This document shows, one piece after another, positions 27,402 to 39,020 of a stretch of DNA of 64,000 nt. Made by a program: the position numbers and the translations under genes. How positions within the stretch are numbered: the stretch's first letter is position 1; each line of letters opens with the position of its first letter. The notes under the pieces were generated by a model. It saw only the letters and a program-made list of their open reading frames with translations, was not told the origin of the DNA and did no database searches. Source of the stretch: Aeromonas diversa CDC 2478-85 (lineage in GTDB: Bacteria; Pseudomonadota; Gammaproteobacteria; Enterobacterales; Aeromonadaceae); NCBI RefSeq assembly GCF_000819805.1, contig NZ_CDCE01000035.1:96452-160451 (forward strand), in the 5' to 3' direction.

Positions 27402-29888
27402 TTGCTCGCAAATTTGGAGACGCTTGTTCGCCGCTACGATGAGCTGAATTGGCTCAAAACGGAACGGGCGCTGGGCATCATGAGTCGCTACGGGCAGCAG
27501 GTCTTTCACCTGCTGCCCGTCTTGCTGCATTTCAATCACCCCTTACTTCCCGGTTATGTCTCCGGTCGTGTCCCGCACGGCATCTGCAACTTTATTCCCA
27601 ACGACCAGCAGCAGGCCTTCATCGACGATATCTGTCTGACGGCCCACTGCACCGGCGGGTTGACCACCACTGAGCTCTCTATCCTGGGCCTCTACACCAT
27701 GGGGAGCACCTCCTCCATCGGGCAGTGCTGTCACTCGGATCTGGATGTCTGGGTCTGTCACTCGGCCGGGCTCGACAGCGAGCGGCTCGAGATGCTGGAG
27801 CACAAGTGCCTGCTGTTGTCCCGTTGGGCCGAGCAGAGGGGGGCCGAGGTCAACTTCTTCCTGATCCCCGAGAACAAGTTCCGTCAGTCCAACAGTGCCG
27901 AGATGGAGGGCGAGAGCTGTGGCAGTGCCCAACACCTGTTGCTGCTCGACGAGTTTTATCGCAGTGCCATGTGTCTGGCCGGCAAGCGACTGCTCTGGTA
28001 TCTGGTGCCACTGAGCTACGACGATCGCTACGACACCTATGTGAATGACCTGTTCGATCGCGGTTTGCTGAGCCGTGACGAGTGGCTCGATCTGGGGTCA
28101 TTTAACCGGATCCCGGCCGAAGAGTACTTCGGCTCTGCCCTGTGGCAGCTCTACAAGGGGATAGACTCACCCTACAAGGCGGTGCTCAAAACGGTGCTGA
28201 TGGAGGCTTATTCCCATGAGTACCCCGAGACCAAGCTGCTGTCGGTCGAGAGCAAACGCTGGTTCCAGCACAACGAGGGCATGAGTTATCGCCTCGATGG
28301 CTACTGCCTGATGCTCGACAAGGTGACCAACTACCTCAAGTCCATCGGAGACATGCAGCGACTCGATCTGGTGCGCCGCTGTTTCTACCTCAAGGTGTGT
28401 GACGGCCTGAGCGATCACGGCCCAACCTGGCGCCGCGAGCAGCTGGTTCAGCTGGTCTCCTATTGGGGTTGGAGCGAGGAGAAGATCCGCCACCTGGATC
28501 ATCGGCGTGACTGGAAGGTGGGGGAGGTTAAGGTGGCCTACGCGGAGCTGCTTGAGGCCCTCATGCAGAGTTACCGCAATCTCATCCTGTTTGCCCGCCG
28601 CAACAACATCAGCGAGTCGATCAACCCGGAAGACATAGGCATCCTGTCGCGCAAGCTCTATGCCGCCTTCGAGAGCCTGCCGGGCAAGGTGCAGCGCATC
28701 AACCTCAAGATTGCCCCGGATCTGGGTGAACCGGATCTCAGCTTCATCCAGGTGCCCCATGGCCGCCTGAACCGGGCCGGTTGGTACCTCTATAAGCATT
28801 CCCTTGAGCCGGGCGACATCATAGGTCGCGCCCCGCTCGAATATAACGGTTACATCAGCAAGTTGGTGGCCTGGAGCTACTTCAACGGGCTGATGACCAC
28901 CCAGAGTCGGGTCCATCTCTTCAATCAGGGATCGGACCTGCACATCGACAACCTGCACCAGTTCTGCCGCGATCTCTCCAACACCTTCCCGGTCAAGTAC
29001 CCGGCCGCCAGCAACCTGGCATTGAGCCGTCCCTGCGAGATCCGCCAGCTGGCCATCTTCCTCAACCTGGAGGTGGACCCGTCGAGCCACTGGGTCGGTC
29101 AGGTGATCGAGTTCGATGCCAACACGGCCGATATCTTCTCGTTTGGCCGCAATCAGGAGTGTCTGGTGGGCACCATCGATCTGGTGTATCGCAACTCCTG
29201 GAGCGAGATCCGGACCCTCCACTTCCGTGGCGAGGAGGCGGTGGTCAATGCTCTCACCACCATACTCGGCAAGATGCATCAGGACGCCGCCGCTCCTGAG
29301 CGCATCGAGGTGTTCTGCTACAGCCAGCACTTCCGCTCCCTGGTCCGCACCCGCTTCCAGCAGCTGGTGGCCGAGTGCATCGATCTGCGCCTGGCCCGTG
29401 ACAAGCCGCGTCTGGTCAAGACCCTGGCCCTGGGGCAGGAGAAGTACGGCATCTTCTTCGAGCGCCGCGGTGTCTCGGTCAAGAAGCTGGAGAACGCGGT
29501 CGACTTCTATCGCCATATCTCTCACAACAAGCTGGATAACCTGCCCCTGCGCCTGGACAAGACCCATAGCCAGCATCTGCCCGCCATCGTCGATGCCTAC
29601 GCCAGCGAAGGCCTGGTGCAGTTCTTCTTCGAAAACCAGGGCAGCGGTTTCAACATCTACATCCTCGATGAGGCCAACCGGGTCGAGGTCTACCAGCACT
29701 TCGCCGGTAACAAGGAGGAGCTGGTGCAGGGGGTGAACCGCTTCTACACCTCGAGCCACGAGCGGTTCAGCGACGATGGCCAGTTCATCAACTTCAACCT
29801 GCCCCAGTTCTACGAGATCATCACCCAGGGCGGGGAGCAACAGGTGATTCCCTACCGTACCCAGGGGCCGACCCGCGAGGTCGGTTAA
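27402..29888 (+). CDS. cyaA: Class I adenylate cyclase
   Basis: Makes cAMP for CRP-dependent catabolite control. The start is TTG at 27402, giving 828 residues ([16 protein letters not shown]); E. coli cyaA also uses a TTG, thought to limit translation. The N-terminal catalytic half holds the class I signature around [19 protein letters not shown], and the C-terminal half is the glucose-sensitive regulatory part. The long antisense open frame across this gene is a codon-bias shadow. A palindromic hairpin follows the stop. Confidence 0.97.
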   Translation: MLANLETLVRRYDELNWLKTERALGIMSRYGQQVFHLLPVLLHFNHPLLPGYVSGRVPHGICNFIPNDQQQAFIDDICLTAHCTGGLTTTELSILGLYTMGSTSSIGQCCHSDLDVWVCHSAGLDSERLEMLEHKCLLLSRWAEQRGAEVNFFLIPENKFRQSNSAEMEGESCGSAQHLLLLDEFYRSAMCLAGKRLLWYLVPLSYDDRYDTYVNDLFDRGLLSRDEWLDLGSFNRIPAEEYFGSALWQLYKGIDSPYKAVLKTVLMEAYSHEYPETKLLSVESKRWFQHNEGMSYRLDGYCLMLDKVTNYLKSIGDMQRLDLVRRCFYLKVCDGLSDHGPTWRREQLVQLVSYWGWSEEKIRHLDHRRDWKVGEVKVAYAELLEALMQSYRNLILFARRNNISESINPEDIGILSRKLYAAFESLPGKVQRINLKIAPDLGEPDLSFIQVPHGRLNRAGWYLYKHSLEPGDIIGRAPLEYNGYISKLVAWSYFNGLMTTQSRVHLFNQGSDLHIDNLHQFCRDLSNTFPVKYPAASNLALSRPCEIRQLAIFLNLEVDPSSHWVGQVIEFDANTADIFSFGRNQECLVGTIDLVYRNSWSEIRTLHFRGEEAVVNALTTILGKMHQDAAAPERIEVFCYSQHFRSLVRTRFQQLVAECIDLRLARDKPRLVKTLALGQEKYGIFFERRGVSVKKLENAVDFYRHISHNKLDNLPLRLDKTHSQHLPAIVDAYASEGLVQFFFENQGSGFNIYILDEANRVEVYQHFAGNKEELVQGVNRFYTSSHERFSDDGQFINFNLPQFYEIITQGGEQQVIPYRTQGPTREVG

Positions 29889-29902
29889 GTGCCAGACAGA
29901 CG

Positions 29903-29926
29903 AAGGGCCTGCAATTGCAGGCCCTT
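29903..29926. terminator. Bidirectional terminator between cyaA and the esterase gene
   Basis: A 24-bp perfect palindrome (AAGGGCCTGC, then AATT, then GCAGGCCCTT) between the convergent cyaA and esterase genes. Confidence 0.8.
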
Positions 29927-29942
29927 CTCATATCCGCACCGT

Positions 29943-30596
29943 TCAGGCACCGAGGCGCGCCAGCAGCCAGGCGCGCAGGTCACCAAGCTGAGGCATGCAG
30001 ATCTCGTGGCGCATCGGGTACTCGTGCCACTCGGGATGCAGGCCCGCCTGCTCGAGCCGCCCCTTGGCCTCCCAGCCCAGCGACAGGGGCACCACATCGT
30101 CATAGATGCCGTGCATATAACAGACGGGGGTGGCGCGGGCCGCCTCGGTCAGTTCGGCCATCAGGGCGTCGGGGGCCGCCAGATAGGTCGACAGGCAGAG
30201 CAGGCCGGCCAGGGTGACCGGCAGGCGCAGGGCGGTAAAAGAGGCGATCACGCCCCCCTGGGAGAAACCGGCCAGCACGATGTGCTCGGGGGCGAATCCC
30301 TCGGCCATCAGTTGCTCGATGAGAGCCTGAATACGCCCGGCACTCTCGCGCACATGGGGTTCGACCGCGCGGCGCTCGATGTGCTCAAGGCTCTCGATGT
30401 CGTACCAGGCACGCAGCCGGTAGCCCAGGTTGATGGTCACCGGGCGCTCGGGGGCGTCGGGTAGCAGGTGGCGGACTGGCAGCCCGGGCGGCAGGGCCAG
30501 GGCCTCCACCAGGGGGGCGAGGCCGGCGCCGGAGTCACCGAGGCCGTGTAGCCAGATGACGGCGTGGCGGGCGCCGCTCGGATGCAGGTCGATCAC
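29943..30596 (-). CDS. Carboxylesterase/acyl-protein-thioesterase-type alpha/beta hydrolase
   Basis: A 217-residue cytoplasmic serine hydrolase of the phospholipase/carboxylesterase (EstB/APT) family. The catalytic Ser is in GFSQGG, the Asp in YDDVVP and the His in MRHEIC; the oxyanion motif is WLHGLGDSG. The ATG overlaps the cyaY stop (30593-30596). Natural substrate unknown. Confidence 0.9.
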   Translation of the reverse strand: MIDLHPSGARHAVIWLHGLGDSGAGLAPLVEALALPPGLPVRHLLPDAPERPVTINLGYRLRAWYDIESLEHIERRAVEPHVRESAGRIQALIEQLMAEGFAPEHIVLAGFSQGGVIASFTALRLPVTLAGLLCLSTYLAAPDALMAELTEAARATPVCYMHGIYDDVVPLSLGWEAKGRLEQAGLHPEWHEYPMRHEICMPQLGDLRAWLLARLGA

Positions 30597-30907
30597 GGGA
30601 ACTGTACCGGTTCACCGGATTGGTCGCTGCAAGCCTTGCCGAGCAGGGCCTTGAGCTCGTTGCCGAAGCGGTTATCTACCCAGCGGTCACCCTGCAGATC
30701 GAAGTGGTAGCCGTTTTCTCGGGTGGCGACCCAGATCTGGTGCAGGGGCTCCTGCTTGTTCAGGATCACCTTGGTCTTATTGTCGAAGGCCAGGGTCAGG
30801 ATGCCGCCGGCACGCTCGCAGTCGATGTCCGGATACTGCTCGTCCACCGTGTCCTCGACGTACTGGAAAAAGGCGTCCACCAGGGCGTGATACTCGTGAT
30901 CCTTCAT
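30593..30907 (-). CDS. cyaY: Frataxin homologue CyaY
   Basis: Iron-binding modulator of the IscS cysteine desulfurase in Fe-S cluster assembly. The 104-residue protein has an acidic N-terminal helix (DHEYHALVDAFFQYVEDTVDEQ) and the conserved sheet motif NKQEPLHQIWVATRENGYHF. It lies divergent from lptM, as in E. coli, and is followed by an overlapping esterase gene. Confidence 0.96.
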   Translation of the reverse strand: MKDHEYHALVDAFFQYVEDTVDEQYPDIDCERAGGILTLAFDNKTKVILNKQEPLHQIWVATRENGYHFDLQGDRWVDNRFGNELKALLGKACSDQSGEPVQFP

Positions 30908-30980
30908 CGGTTTATCCTGTTGCTTTTAACAATGTGAGTGCGATTATAGAGGGCCGAAATTATTTTCACAGCGAACCTTT

Positions 30981-31157
30981 ATGACAATCCAGCTCGCCAA
31001 GGGCCTAGTGGCCATTCTCCTCTGTCTGGGACTGACCGCCTGTGGGCTCAAGGGGCCGCTCTACATGCCGCCTCCGCCCGAGCAAACCCAGTCCCAGCTG
31101 CACGGGGGTGCGAGTGCCCCGGCTGCACAGTCCGCTCCGGGGGCTGAGCTGCACTAA
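30981..31157 (+). CDS. lptM: LPS-assembly lipoprotein LptM (YifL)
   Basis: A 58-residue lipoprotein. The signal peptide ends in the lipobox LTAC with Cys21, and is followed by the family motif GLKGPLY. The remainder is a Pro/Gln/Ala-rich tail. LptM binds and stabilises the LptD/E translocon in E. coli. It is the first gene of lptM-lysA-dapF-yigA-xerC-yigB; lysA starts 20 bp after its stop. It is easily overlooked because of its size. Confidence 0.93.
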   Translation: MTIQLAKGLVAILLCLGLTACGLKGPLYMPPPPEQTQSQLHGGASAPAAQSAPGAELH

Positions 31158-31177
31158 ATTAGGAAGGAACCTCCCTC

Positions 31178-32431
31178 TTGGATCACTTCAACTACGACGC
31201 CGAAGGTCAGCTGAGGGCAGAACAGTGCCTGTTGGCCGATCTGGCCGCCGCACACGGCACCCCGCTCTACGTCTACTCACGCGCCACCCTGGAACGCCAC
31301 TGGTGCGCCTTCGATGCCGCCGCCGGCGACATTCCCCACCTCATCTGCTATGCGGTCAAGGCCAACTCCAACCTGGGCGTGCTGAACGTGCTGGCTCGGT
31401 TGGGGTCGGGTTTTGACATCGTCTCCGGCGGTGAATTGGCCCGAGTGCTGGCGGCAGGGGGGGATCCCGGTAAGGTGGTCTTCTCCGGCGTGGCCAAGAG
31501 CGAGCAAGAGATGCGCTTCGCGCTTGAGAAGGGGATCTTCTGCTTCAACCTCGAGTCCGAGGCCGAACTGGAGCGGTTGAATCGGGTGGCGGGCGCCATG
31601 GGGCGCAAGGCGCCGATCTCGGTGCGGGTCAACCCGGACATCGATGCCGGCACTCACCCCTATATCTCGACAGGCCTCAAACAGAATAAGTTCGGCATCC
31701 CGATCGAGTTGGCGCCGGCCATCTACCGCAAGGCGGCGGCCATGGCCCATATCGAGATCAAGGGGGTGGACTGCCACATCGGCTCCCAGCTGACCGAGCT
31801 GGCGCCCTTCATGGAGGCGACCGACAAGCTGCTGCGCCTCATTGACGAGCTCGCCGCCGAGGGGATCCACATCCATCATCTGGACGTCGGTGGGGGCTTG
31901 GGGGTCAACTATGGCGCCGAGCAGCCACCGCATCCGAGCGATTACGCCAGTGCACTCAAACAGAAGCTGGCGGGGCGTAACCTGACCATATTGTTCGAGC
32001 CGGGTCGCGCCATCGCCGCCAATGCCGGCGTGCTGCTGACCCGAGTCGAGTACCTCAAGCCCGGTGAGAGCCGCAACTTCGCCCTGATCGATGCGGGCAT
32101 GAACGATCTGCTGCGCCCCTCCCTCTATGGCGCCTGGATGAACATCATCGAAGTCGACAGCCGTACCGCCTATCCCAGAGCCCTCTACGACGTGGTTGGC
32201 CCGGTGTGTGAGACCGGCGATTTCCTTGGTAAGGAACGGGAGCTGGCCATCGCCGAGGGGTCTCTGCTGGCCGTGCGTTCGGCGGGAGCCTATGGTTTCG
32301 TCATGTCTTCCAACTACAACACCCGCCCACGCGCTGCCGAAGTGATGGTGGACGGTGATCGCGCCTATCTGGTACGCGAGCGCGAGCGCCTCGAACAACT
32401 CTGGCAGGGCGAACAGCCGCTGCCGCAATAA
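31178..32431 (+). CDS. lysA: Diaminopimelate decarboxylase
   Basis: PLP enzyme that decarboxylates meso-diaminopimelate to lysine. The start is TTG at 31178, with an AGGAAGGA ribosome site nine bases upstream, giving 417 residues ([12 protein letters not shown]). The PLP lysine is Lys61 in CYAVKANSN; the glycine-rich [13 protein letters not shown] and the [11 protein letters not shown] motif complete the active site. In E. coli lysA is elsewhere; here it sits just before dapF, putting two consecutive DAP-pathway enzymes together. Confidence 0.97.
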   Translation: MDHFNYDAEGQLRAEQCLLADLAAAHGTPLYVYSRATLERHWCAFDAAAGDIPHLICYAVKANSNLGVLNVLARLGSGFDIVSGGELARVLAAGGDPGKVVFSGVAKSEQEMRFALEKGIFCFNLESEAELERLNRVAGAMGRKAPISVRVNPDIDAGTHPYISTGLKQNKFGIPIELAPAIYRKAAAMAHIEIKGVDCHIGSQLTELAPFMEATDKLLRLIDELAAEGIHIHHLDVGGGLGVNYGAEQPPHPSDYASALKQKLAGRNLTILFEPGRAIAANAGVLLTRVEYLKPGESRNFALIDAGMNDLLRPSLYGAWMNIIEVDSRTAYPRALYDVVGPVCETGDFLGKERELAIAEGSLLAVRSAGAYGFVMSSNYNTRPRAAEVMVDGDRAYLVRERERLEQLWQGEQPLPQ

Positions 32432-32442
32432 CGGAAACCCTG

Positions 32443-33273
32443 ATGCTGATTGAATTTTCCAAGATGCATGGGCTGGGGAACGACTTCATGGTGATCGACA
32501 GCGTCACCCAGAAAGTATTTCTCAGCAACGAGGTGATCAAGCGATTGGCGGATCGTCACTTCGGTATCGGCTTCGACCAGTTGCTGCTGGTGGAGCCCCC
32601 CTACGATCCGGAACAGGACTTTCACTACCGCATCTTCAACGCCGACGGCTCCGAGGTGGAGCAGTGTGGCAACGGGGCCCGCTGCTTCGCCCGTTTCGTG
32701 CGCCTCAAGGGGCTCACCAACAAGGATCGCATCGCGGTCAGCACGGCGCGCGGCAAGATAGTGCTGCAGCTCGAACAGGGTAATCAGGTGACGGTCAACA
32801 TGGGCGTGCCCCAGTTTGAACCGGGGCGGATCCCGTTTCGTGCCCAGAAGGCCGAGAAGACCTACCTGTTGCGTGCCGGTGAACACACCGTCATGTGCGG
32901 CGCCGTCTCCATGGGTAACCCCCACTGTGTCATCGAGGTGCCCTCGGTGGCCGACGCTCAGGTCGAGACTCTGGGTCCCCTGATGGAGCGCCATGAACGT
33001 TTCCCCGAGCGGGTCAACGTGGGCTTCATGGAGGTGGTCAATGCCGGTGAGGTGAAGCTGCGGGTGTTCGAGCGCGGTGCCGGTGAGACGCTCGCCTGTG
33101 GCACTGGCGCCTGCGCCGCCGCCGTCATCGGCATGAGTCAGGGCAAGCTCAAGGAGCGGGTCAAGGTCTCACTGCCGGGCGGCGATCTGCAGATTGCCTG
33201 GAAGGGGCCCGGGTCGCCCGTCTACATGACGGGGCCGGCCGAACATGTGTTTGATGGACAGATAGAGATATGA
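32443..33273 (+). CDS. dapF: Diaminopimelate epimerase
   Basis: Converts LL- to meso-diaminopimelate. The 276-residue protein has the two catalytic cysteines: Cys75 in EQCGNGARC and Cys219 in LACGTGACA. It starts 11 bp after lysA and its stop overlaps yigA (ATGA at 33270-33273). Confidence 0.98.
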   Translation: MLIEFSKMHGLGNDFMVIDSVTQKVFLSNEVIKRLADRHFGIGFDQLLLVEPPYDPEQDFHYRIFNADGSEVEQCGNGARCFARFVRLKGLTNKDRIAVSTARGKIVLQLEQGNQVTVNMGVPQFEPGRIPFRAQKAEKTYLLRAGEHTVMCGAVSMGNPHCVIEVPSVADAQVETLGPLMERHERFPERVNVGFMEVVNAGEVKLRVFERGAGETLACGTGACAAAVIGMSQGKLKERVKVSLPGGDLQIAWKGPGSPVYMTGPAEHVFDGQIEI

Positions 33274-33950
33274 GTGAACCCAGATGGCAGGAAAGCGGAG
33301 TCGATGAGGCGCAGGTGTTGGAATACCTGGCTCGTCATCCGGAATTCTTCCTGCACCATCCCCAGCTGATCGATCGGCTGCGTATTCCCCACGATCGCAG
33401 AGGCACAGTCTCGCTGGTTGAGTTGCAACTGGGGCGCCAGCGCGAGCGCATCGAGCAGCTCGAGCAGGAGATCACCGAGCTGATGCAGGTGGCCAGTCAA
33501 AATGAGCGGATCTTCCGCTGCTATGCCGAGGTTTATGCCGAGCTGTTTGCCTGCCACGATCTGTTCGATCTCAGCCGTCTGCTGGCCAGGGCCTTCGTCC
33601 AGCAACTGAGGCTCACCTCGGTGCGGCTCTGGCTCAACCCCCGCCAGGTGACGGTGCCAGAGGGGTCGCGCCTCTTTCTGGCCGATGGACGCCAGCTGGA
33701 GGTGCTGCTGACCACTCGTCTGCCGGGACAGGAGTGTTATCAGGGGCGCTTGAGTCAGGGTGAGAAGCAGGCCCTGTTCGGCCAGGATGTGCTGGTTAAC
33801 TCGGTTGCCCTGCTACGGCTAGGCGATCTCGGCATCCTCGCCTTCGCCAGCTCGGATCCCAGTCACTTCTCCCCCCACAACGATACCCTGCTGCTGAGCC
33901 AGCTTGGCCGACTGTTGCAGCTGCGCCTGCCCGAGTTGATCAGTGGCTGA
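33270..33950 (+). CDS. yigA: DUF484 family protein YigA
   Basis: A 226-residue GAF-like protein of unknown function, always linked to dapF and xerC in gammaproteobacteria. It contains a helical N-terminus with the conserved [20 protein letters not shown] stretch and a coiled-coil near residues 45-75. It overlaps dapF by four bases and xerC by eight. Confidence 0.9.
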   Translation: MSEPRWQESGVDEAQVLEYLARHPEFFLHHPQLIDRLRIPHDRRGTVSLVELQLGRQRERIEQLEQEITELMQVASQNERIFRCYAEVYAELFACHDLFDLSRLLARAFVQQLRLTSVRLWLNPRQVTVPEGSRLFLADGRQLEVLLTTRLPGQECYQGRLSQGEKQALFGQDVLVNSVALLRLGDLGILAFASSDPSHFSPHNDTLLLSQLGRLLQLRLPELISG

Positions 33951-34863
33951 ACCGGCTCCCGCTCTACTGGCCGATATCGAGGCCTTTCTCGAGTTCCTGC
34001 GGGTGGAGCGCCAACTGAGCGCACACACCCGCGATAATTATCGGCGTCACCTCGAGCAGATGGCCGCGCGGATCGGCGAACTTGGCGTCGATGACTGGTC
34101 GCGTCTCGAGGGGAATCAGGTGCGTAGCCTGCTCACCCGGCTGCACAAGGAGGGGTTGGTGCCGCGCACCCTGGCGGCCAAGCTGTCGGCCCTGCGCAGC
34201 CTGTGCGACTGGCTGGTGCGCCACGGCCGCCTGGCTGCCAACCCGGCGCGCGGCGTGCAGGCGCCCAAACAGGGGCGACCCTTGCCGAAGAACCTCGATG
34301 TGGATCAGGTCTACCAGCTGCTCGCCATCGACGAGCAAGACCCGCTGGCGGTACGCGATAGGGCCATGATGGAGCTCTTTTATTCGAGCGGTCTGCGCCT
34401 CGCCGAATTGGTCGGACTGGATCTGGCGGATATCAAGCTCGACGAGCGGCAGGTGAGGGTCATCGGCAAGGGCCGCAAGGAGCGACTGCTGCCGGTTGGA
34501 CGCATGGCGATAGAGTGGCTCGGCAAGTGGCTGGCACTGCGCCCCGCCTTTGCCCAACCGGATGAGCCGGCGCTGTTCCTGTCGAAGCAGAAGCGGCGCA
34601 TCACGGCCCGCTCTGTGCAGCTGCGTCTCGACCAGTGGGGCAACCGTCAGGCGCTGGATGCCCATGTCCATCCCCATAAACTGCGCCACAGCTTCGCCAC
34701 CCATATGCTGGAGTCCTCCGGCGATCTGCGGGCGGTACAGGAGCTGCTTGGTCACGCCAATCTGGCGACCACCCAGATCTATACCCATCTCGATTTCCAG
34801 CATCTGGCCAAGGTGTATGACCAGGCCCATCCGCGCGCCAAGCGCAGCCAGGAGGACGAGTGA
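33943..34863 (+). CDS. xerC: Site-specific tyrosine recombinase XerC
   Basis: With XerD resolves chromosome dimers at dif. The start GTG at 33943 lies inside yigA; the 306-residue product has all catalytic residues: Arg152, Lys176, His245, Arg248, His271 and Tyr280 ([34 protein letters not shown]). It is a housekeeping recombinase, not a phage integrase, as shown by its conserved operon. Confidence 0.97.
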   Translation: MAEPAPALLADIEAFLEFLRVERQLSAHTRDNYRRHLEQMAARIGELGVDDWSRLEGNQVRSLLTRLHKEGLVPRTLAAKLSALRSLCDWLVRHGRLAANPARGVQAPKQGRPLPKNLDVDQVYQLLAIDEQDPLAVRDRAMMELFYSSGLRLAELVGLDLADIKLDERQVRVIGKGRKERLLPVGRMAIEWLGKWLALRPAFAQPDEPALFLSKQKRRITARSVQLRLDQWGNRQALDAHVHPHKLRHSFATHMLESSGDLRAVQELLGHANLATTQIYTHLDFQHLAKVYDQAHPRAKRSQEDE

Positions 34864-34874
34864 CAGGAGTTTCC

Positions 34875-35579
34875 ATGCGTTTTTACCGCCGCTGGCAGCC
34901 GGTGCAAGCCATCACCTTCGATCTCGATGACACCCTCTATGACAACGGCCCGACCATGATGCGTGCCGAGGCCTGGCTGGTGGAGCATATGCGTAGCCAG
35001 TATCTGGAGACCGCTATGCTGGATGCCGAGCGCTGGCGCGATATCAAGCGCAGCGTGCTGGCGCGCGAACCCGAGCTGGTCCATGACGTTAGCCTCTGTC
35101 GGCGCCGTCAGCTGCAGGCCGGGTTGGAGCTGGGCGGCATGGCGGCCGAAGCGGCCCAGCGAGAGGCGCAGAAGGTGTTCACGCTCTTCACCGCCTTGCG
35201 CTCCGAGGTGGAGGTGACAGAAGAGACGCACGTCCTGCTCTCCAGGCTGGCCGAGCGCTACCCTCTAGTCGCCGTCACCAACGGCAATCTGGACATGGAG
35301 TGGGCGGGGTTGGCGGGTTACTTTCGCTACGTCCACAAGGCCGGTGACGGGCGGCGCATGAAGCCACATCCGGATCTGTTCGCACTGGCGCTGGGGGATC
35401 TTGGATTGCCGGCATCCCAGGTGCTGCACGTGGGGGATCACCCGGTCACCGATCTGCTGGGCGCGCGTCGCCACGGTTTGCGCACCGCCTGGCTCAACGA
35501 TCGCGGCTTGCCGCGTCCGGCCCAGCTACCCGACGTGGAGATCGCCCACCTGAGCGAGCTGGCCAATCTGCTGCTCTGA
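34875..35579 (+). CDS. yigB: HAD-family phosphatase YigB (FMN phosphatase type)
   Basis: Haloacid dehalogenase phosphatase; E. coli YigB hydrolyses FMN and related phosphates. ATG at 34875 with CAGGAG upstream gives 234 residues. Motif I is TFDLDDTLYDN, motif II is in AVTNGN, and motif III/IV is GDHPVTDLLGARRHG. It ends the lptM-yigB operon; uvrD, which follows in E. coli, is absent here. Confidence 0.93.
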   Translation: MRFYRRWQPVQAITFDLDDTLYDNGPTMMRAEAWLVEHMRSQYLETAMLDAERWRDIKRSVLAREPELVHDVSLCRRRQLQAGLELGGMAAEAAQREAQKVFTLFTALRSEVEVTEETHVLLSRLAERYPLVAVTNGNLDMEWAGLAGYFRYVHKAGDGRRMKPHPDLFALALGDLGLPASQVLHVGDHPVTDLLGARRHGLRTAWLNDRGLPRPAQLPDVEIAHLSELANLLL

Positions 35580-35580
35580 G

Positions 35581-37092
35581 CTATTTCACCCCGAAAAGGC
35601 TGCGTAGCTTGTCGAAAAGATCCCTGCTCTGGGGAGGTGTCGGCTGGTTGGCTTCTCTGGCCAACAGGTCGGCCTGCTCCTGCTGCCGGCGTGTCAGCGC
35701 CTGGTAGAGGGGTTGCAGCATGCTCTCTCTGGCCACGAAGAGGGATTGGAACATGGCCTGGTTGATGCGATAGCTCTCTACCGTGCCAAGTGCCCGCACC
35801 GTGAAGGGGCTGGGCTCCCCGGTGAGCAGGCTCAGCTCGCCAAAAAAGTCCCCCGGACCCAGCCGCCCCAGTAACAGGGTTCGTCCCTCCTGCTCGATCA
35901 GCAGTTCAGCCTCTCCCTTGACCAGCACGAACAGCCATTGGGCCAGTTCCCCCTGAGCCAGCATGACATCGCCGTTGACGAAGGGGGCGAATTTAAGCTG
36001 ATCGGCCAGTTGTAACAGTTCTTCTTCCTCCAGCATCGCAAACAGGGGGAGTTGCTGCAGCACCGCCATTCGCTCGGCCGTATGCCGTTTGTGGCGTGCA
36101 TCCTGATGCTGCTTCTCCTTCGTCATGAAGACGTTGAAGATGGGAGGGGTGAGACGGCGGTCGTTACGGCGCAGGGCCGCATCGATCAGGGTCCGCACTA
36201 TCGAGTCTGTGGGGTCATCGGCCGCCAGATCCGTTAACCAATAACGCACCGCATAGCGGGCGATGCCATTCTCCACGTTCATCAGCAGGCAATCGGGTTG
36301 TGGCCAGGGGGCCACGTTAGGCAGTCGGGTCTCACGCAGGGAGTGCTCGACCAGCGCGATGATTTGGGTGGGCAGGGTATCGAGGGAGAGATCGAACCAG
36401 ATCCAGCGGCGCCACTGCACCGGCAGACCGGTGCGCCGCCCCAGCACGGTAAAACGTTGTTTGAGCAGATGGCTGTTGGGGATCACCACGGTTTCCCAGT
36501 TACGGGTCTCTATGGTGGTGGCGCGCCAGTTGATCTGCACCACACGACCCTGCACCGAGTCCACCATCAGCCAGTCACCCAGGCTGATGGAATCGTCGAG
36601 CTGAATGGAGACGCCGGCCAACAGGTTTCCGAGGGTGTCTTGCATCGAGAAGGCGATGATGGCGGTCAGCACCGCCGAGGTCGTCACTATCTCGCCGAGG
36701 GAGAGGCCGGTGGCGTAGAGACGATAGAGTGCCCATCCCACATACGCCAGGGTCACCACTATGTCGGCAACGATCTGGGGTATGCGCATATGAAAGAGCG
36801 GGAGCAGGAGATGGAAGGTGAGTAAGCCCCAGACCCGGATCAAGATAAGACCCGCAGTGAGGGTCACCAGCTCGTGCAGCCACTTGTCGGGGAGAGGGAG
36901 GCGCAGCCAGGTCCCCTGCATCTGAACCAGCAGGGCCAGGGTTAGCACCAGCAGAGCCTGGCTGCAGGCCGACTTGAGGTCGCGCCGATGAGCCGGGTTA
37001 CGCAGGGCATGAATAGCCATCAGCATCAGGGTGAAGAGGGTCCAGGCAGGGTGTTCCTGCAGCCAGACAAAGGCAGGCAGCAGCTCTCTCAT
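35581..37092 (-). CDS. MscS-family channel fused to a cNMP-binding-like domain
   Basis: A 503-residue inner-membrane protein. The N-terminal half has several hydrophobic helices, then the MscS pore and beta domain (AFSMQDTLGNLLAGVSIQLDDSISLGDWL split across pore and beta). From about residue 355 there is a cyclic-nucleotide-binding fold (FGELSLLTGEPSPFTVRALG). In the phosphate-binding cassette the Arg of the canonical R-S/T-A motif is replaced by a Pro-containing SPFTV, so canonical cAMP/cGMP binding is doubtful. It resembles bacterial CNG (bCNG) channels. ATG at 37092 with GGAG. Its stop lies one base from the yigB stop. Confidence 0.88.
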   Translation of the reverse strand: MRELLPAFVWLQEHPAWTLFTLMLMAIHALRNPAHRRDLKSACSQALLVLTLALLVQMQGTWLRLPLPDKWLHELVTLTAGLILIRVWGLLTFHLLLPLFHMRIPQIVADIVVTLAYVGWALYRLYATGLSLGEIVTTSAVLTAIIAFSMQDTLGNLLAGVSIQLDDSISLGDWLMVDSVQGRVVQINWRATTIETRNWETVVIPNSHLLKQRFTVLGRRTGLPVQWRRWIWFDLSLDTLPTQIIALVEHSLRETRLPNVAPWPQPDCLLMNVENGIARYAVRYWLTDLAADDPTDSIVRTLIDAALRRNDRRLTPPIFNVFMTKEKQHQDARHKRHTAERMAVLQQLPLFAMLEEEELLQLADQLKFAPFVNGDVMLAQGELAQWLFVLVKGEAELLIEQEGRTLLLGRLGPGDFFGELSLLTGEPSPFTVRALGTVESYRINQAMFQSLFVARESMLQPLYQALTRRQQEQADLLAREANQPTPPQSRDLFDKLRSLFGVK

Positions 37093-37198
37093 AGGAACTC
37101 CATCGTTTATTTGTGATCATAGTTCGACCCGGAAAGGGTGCACGAATGGAACAGATTCTTTATGCTGGCTGCCTGACGCCGCAGTAGGGAGAGAGAGG

Positions 37199-37602
37199 GT
37201 GCGTTACAGAGGATGGTGGCTGTTGCTGCTGGCGCTCGGGGGATGCGATCTGGCCCTGCAGCGATATCGTGTCGAGTTCGAGGACGGCTCCTGGCGCGAG
37301 ATCTCTTTCCTGCCGTTTGCCGACGAGGCGCGCTGGCGTGAGGGATGCAAGAATGGCGAGGTGGTGAGCGATCTCACCATGCCGCTGGCATGGCAAGAGC
37401 GTAGCGACGGTGAGCGCGAGCTGCTGATCGGTGGCGAGCCGTTCGAGACTGACAATAGTGGTCTCTATCGCAGCAATGGCATCCTGTTTGGACATACCTC
37501 CGACTTCATTCAGCGTGGCTTGCACGGGCTGGAAGCGTGCCGTTCAGCCAACCACTCCCAGACCGGCAAATCATCCCAGTTCAATCTGGGGAGTTTCGGA
37601 CG

Positions 37603-37606
<4 letters not shown>
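37199..37606 (+). CDS. Predicted lipoprotein of unknown function
   Basis: A 135-residue protein starting at GTG 37199 after an AGGGAGAGAG site. The N-terminus MRYRGWWLLLLALGGCDLAL has a short positive region, a hydrophobic core and lipobox LGGC (Cys16), so it should be a lipoprotein. The rest has no recognised domain. Its TAG overlaps the stop codon of glnG on the opposite strand. It lies divergent from the MscS-like gene. Confidence 0.8.
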
Positions 37607-39012
<1,406 letters not shown>

Positions 39013-39020
39013 GGGGATCC

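Noticed and set aside
28167-29840. 557-codon antisense frame over cyaA
   Set aside because: Shadow; no conserved motif and the sense gene is certain.
33943-34863. Phage or integron integrase
   Set aside because: The gene is XerC, in its conserved dapF-yigA-xerC-yigB operon; no att site or prophage genes.
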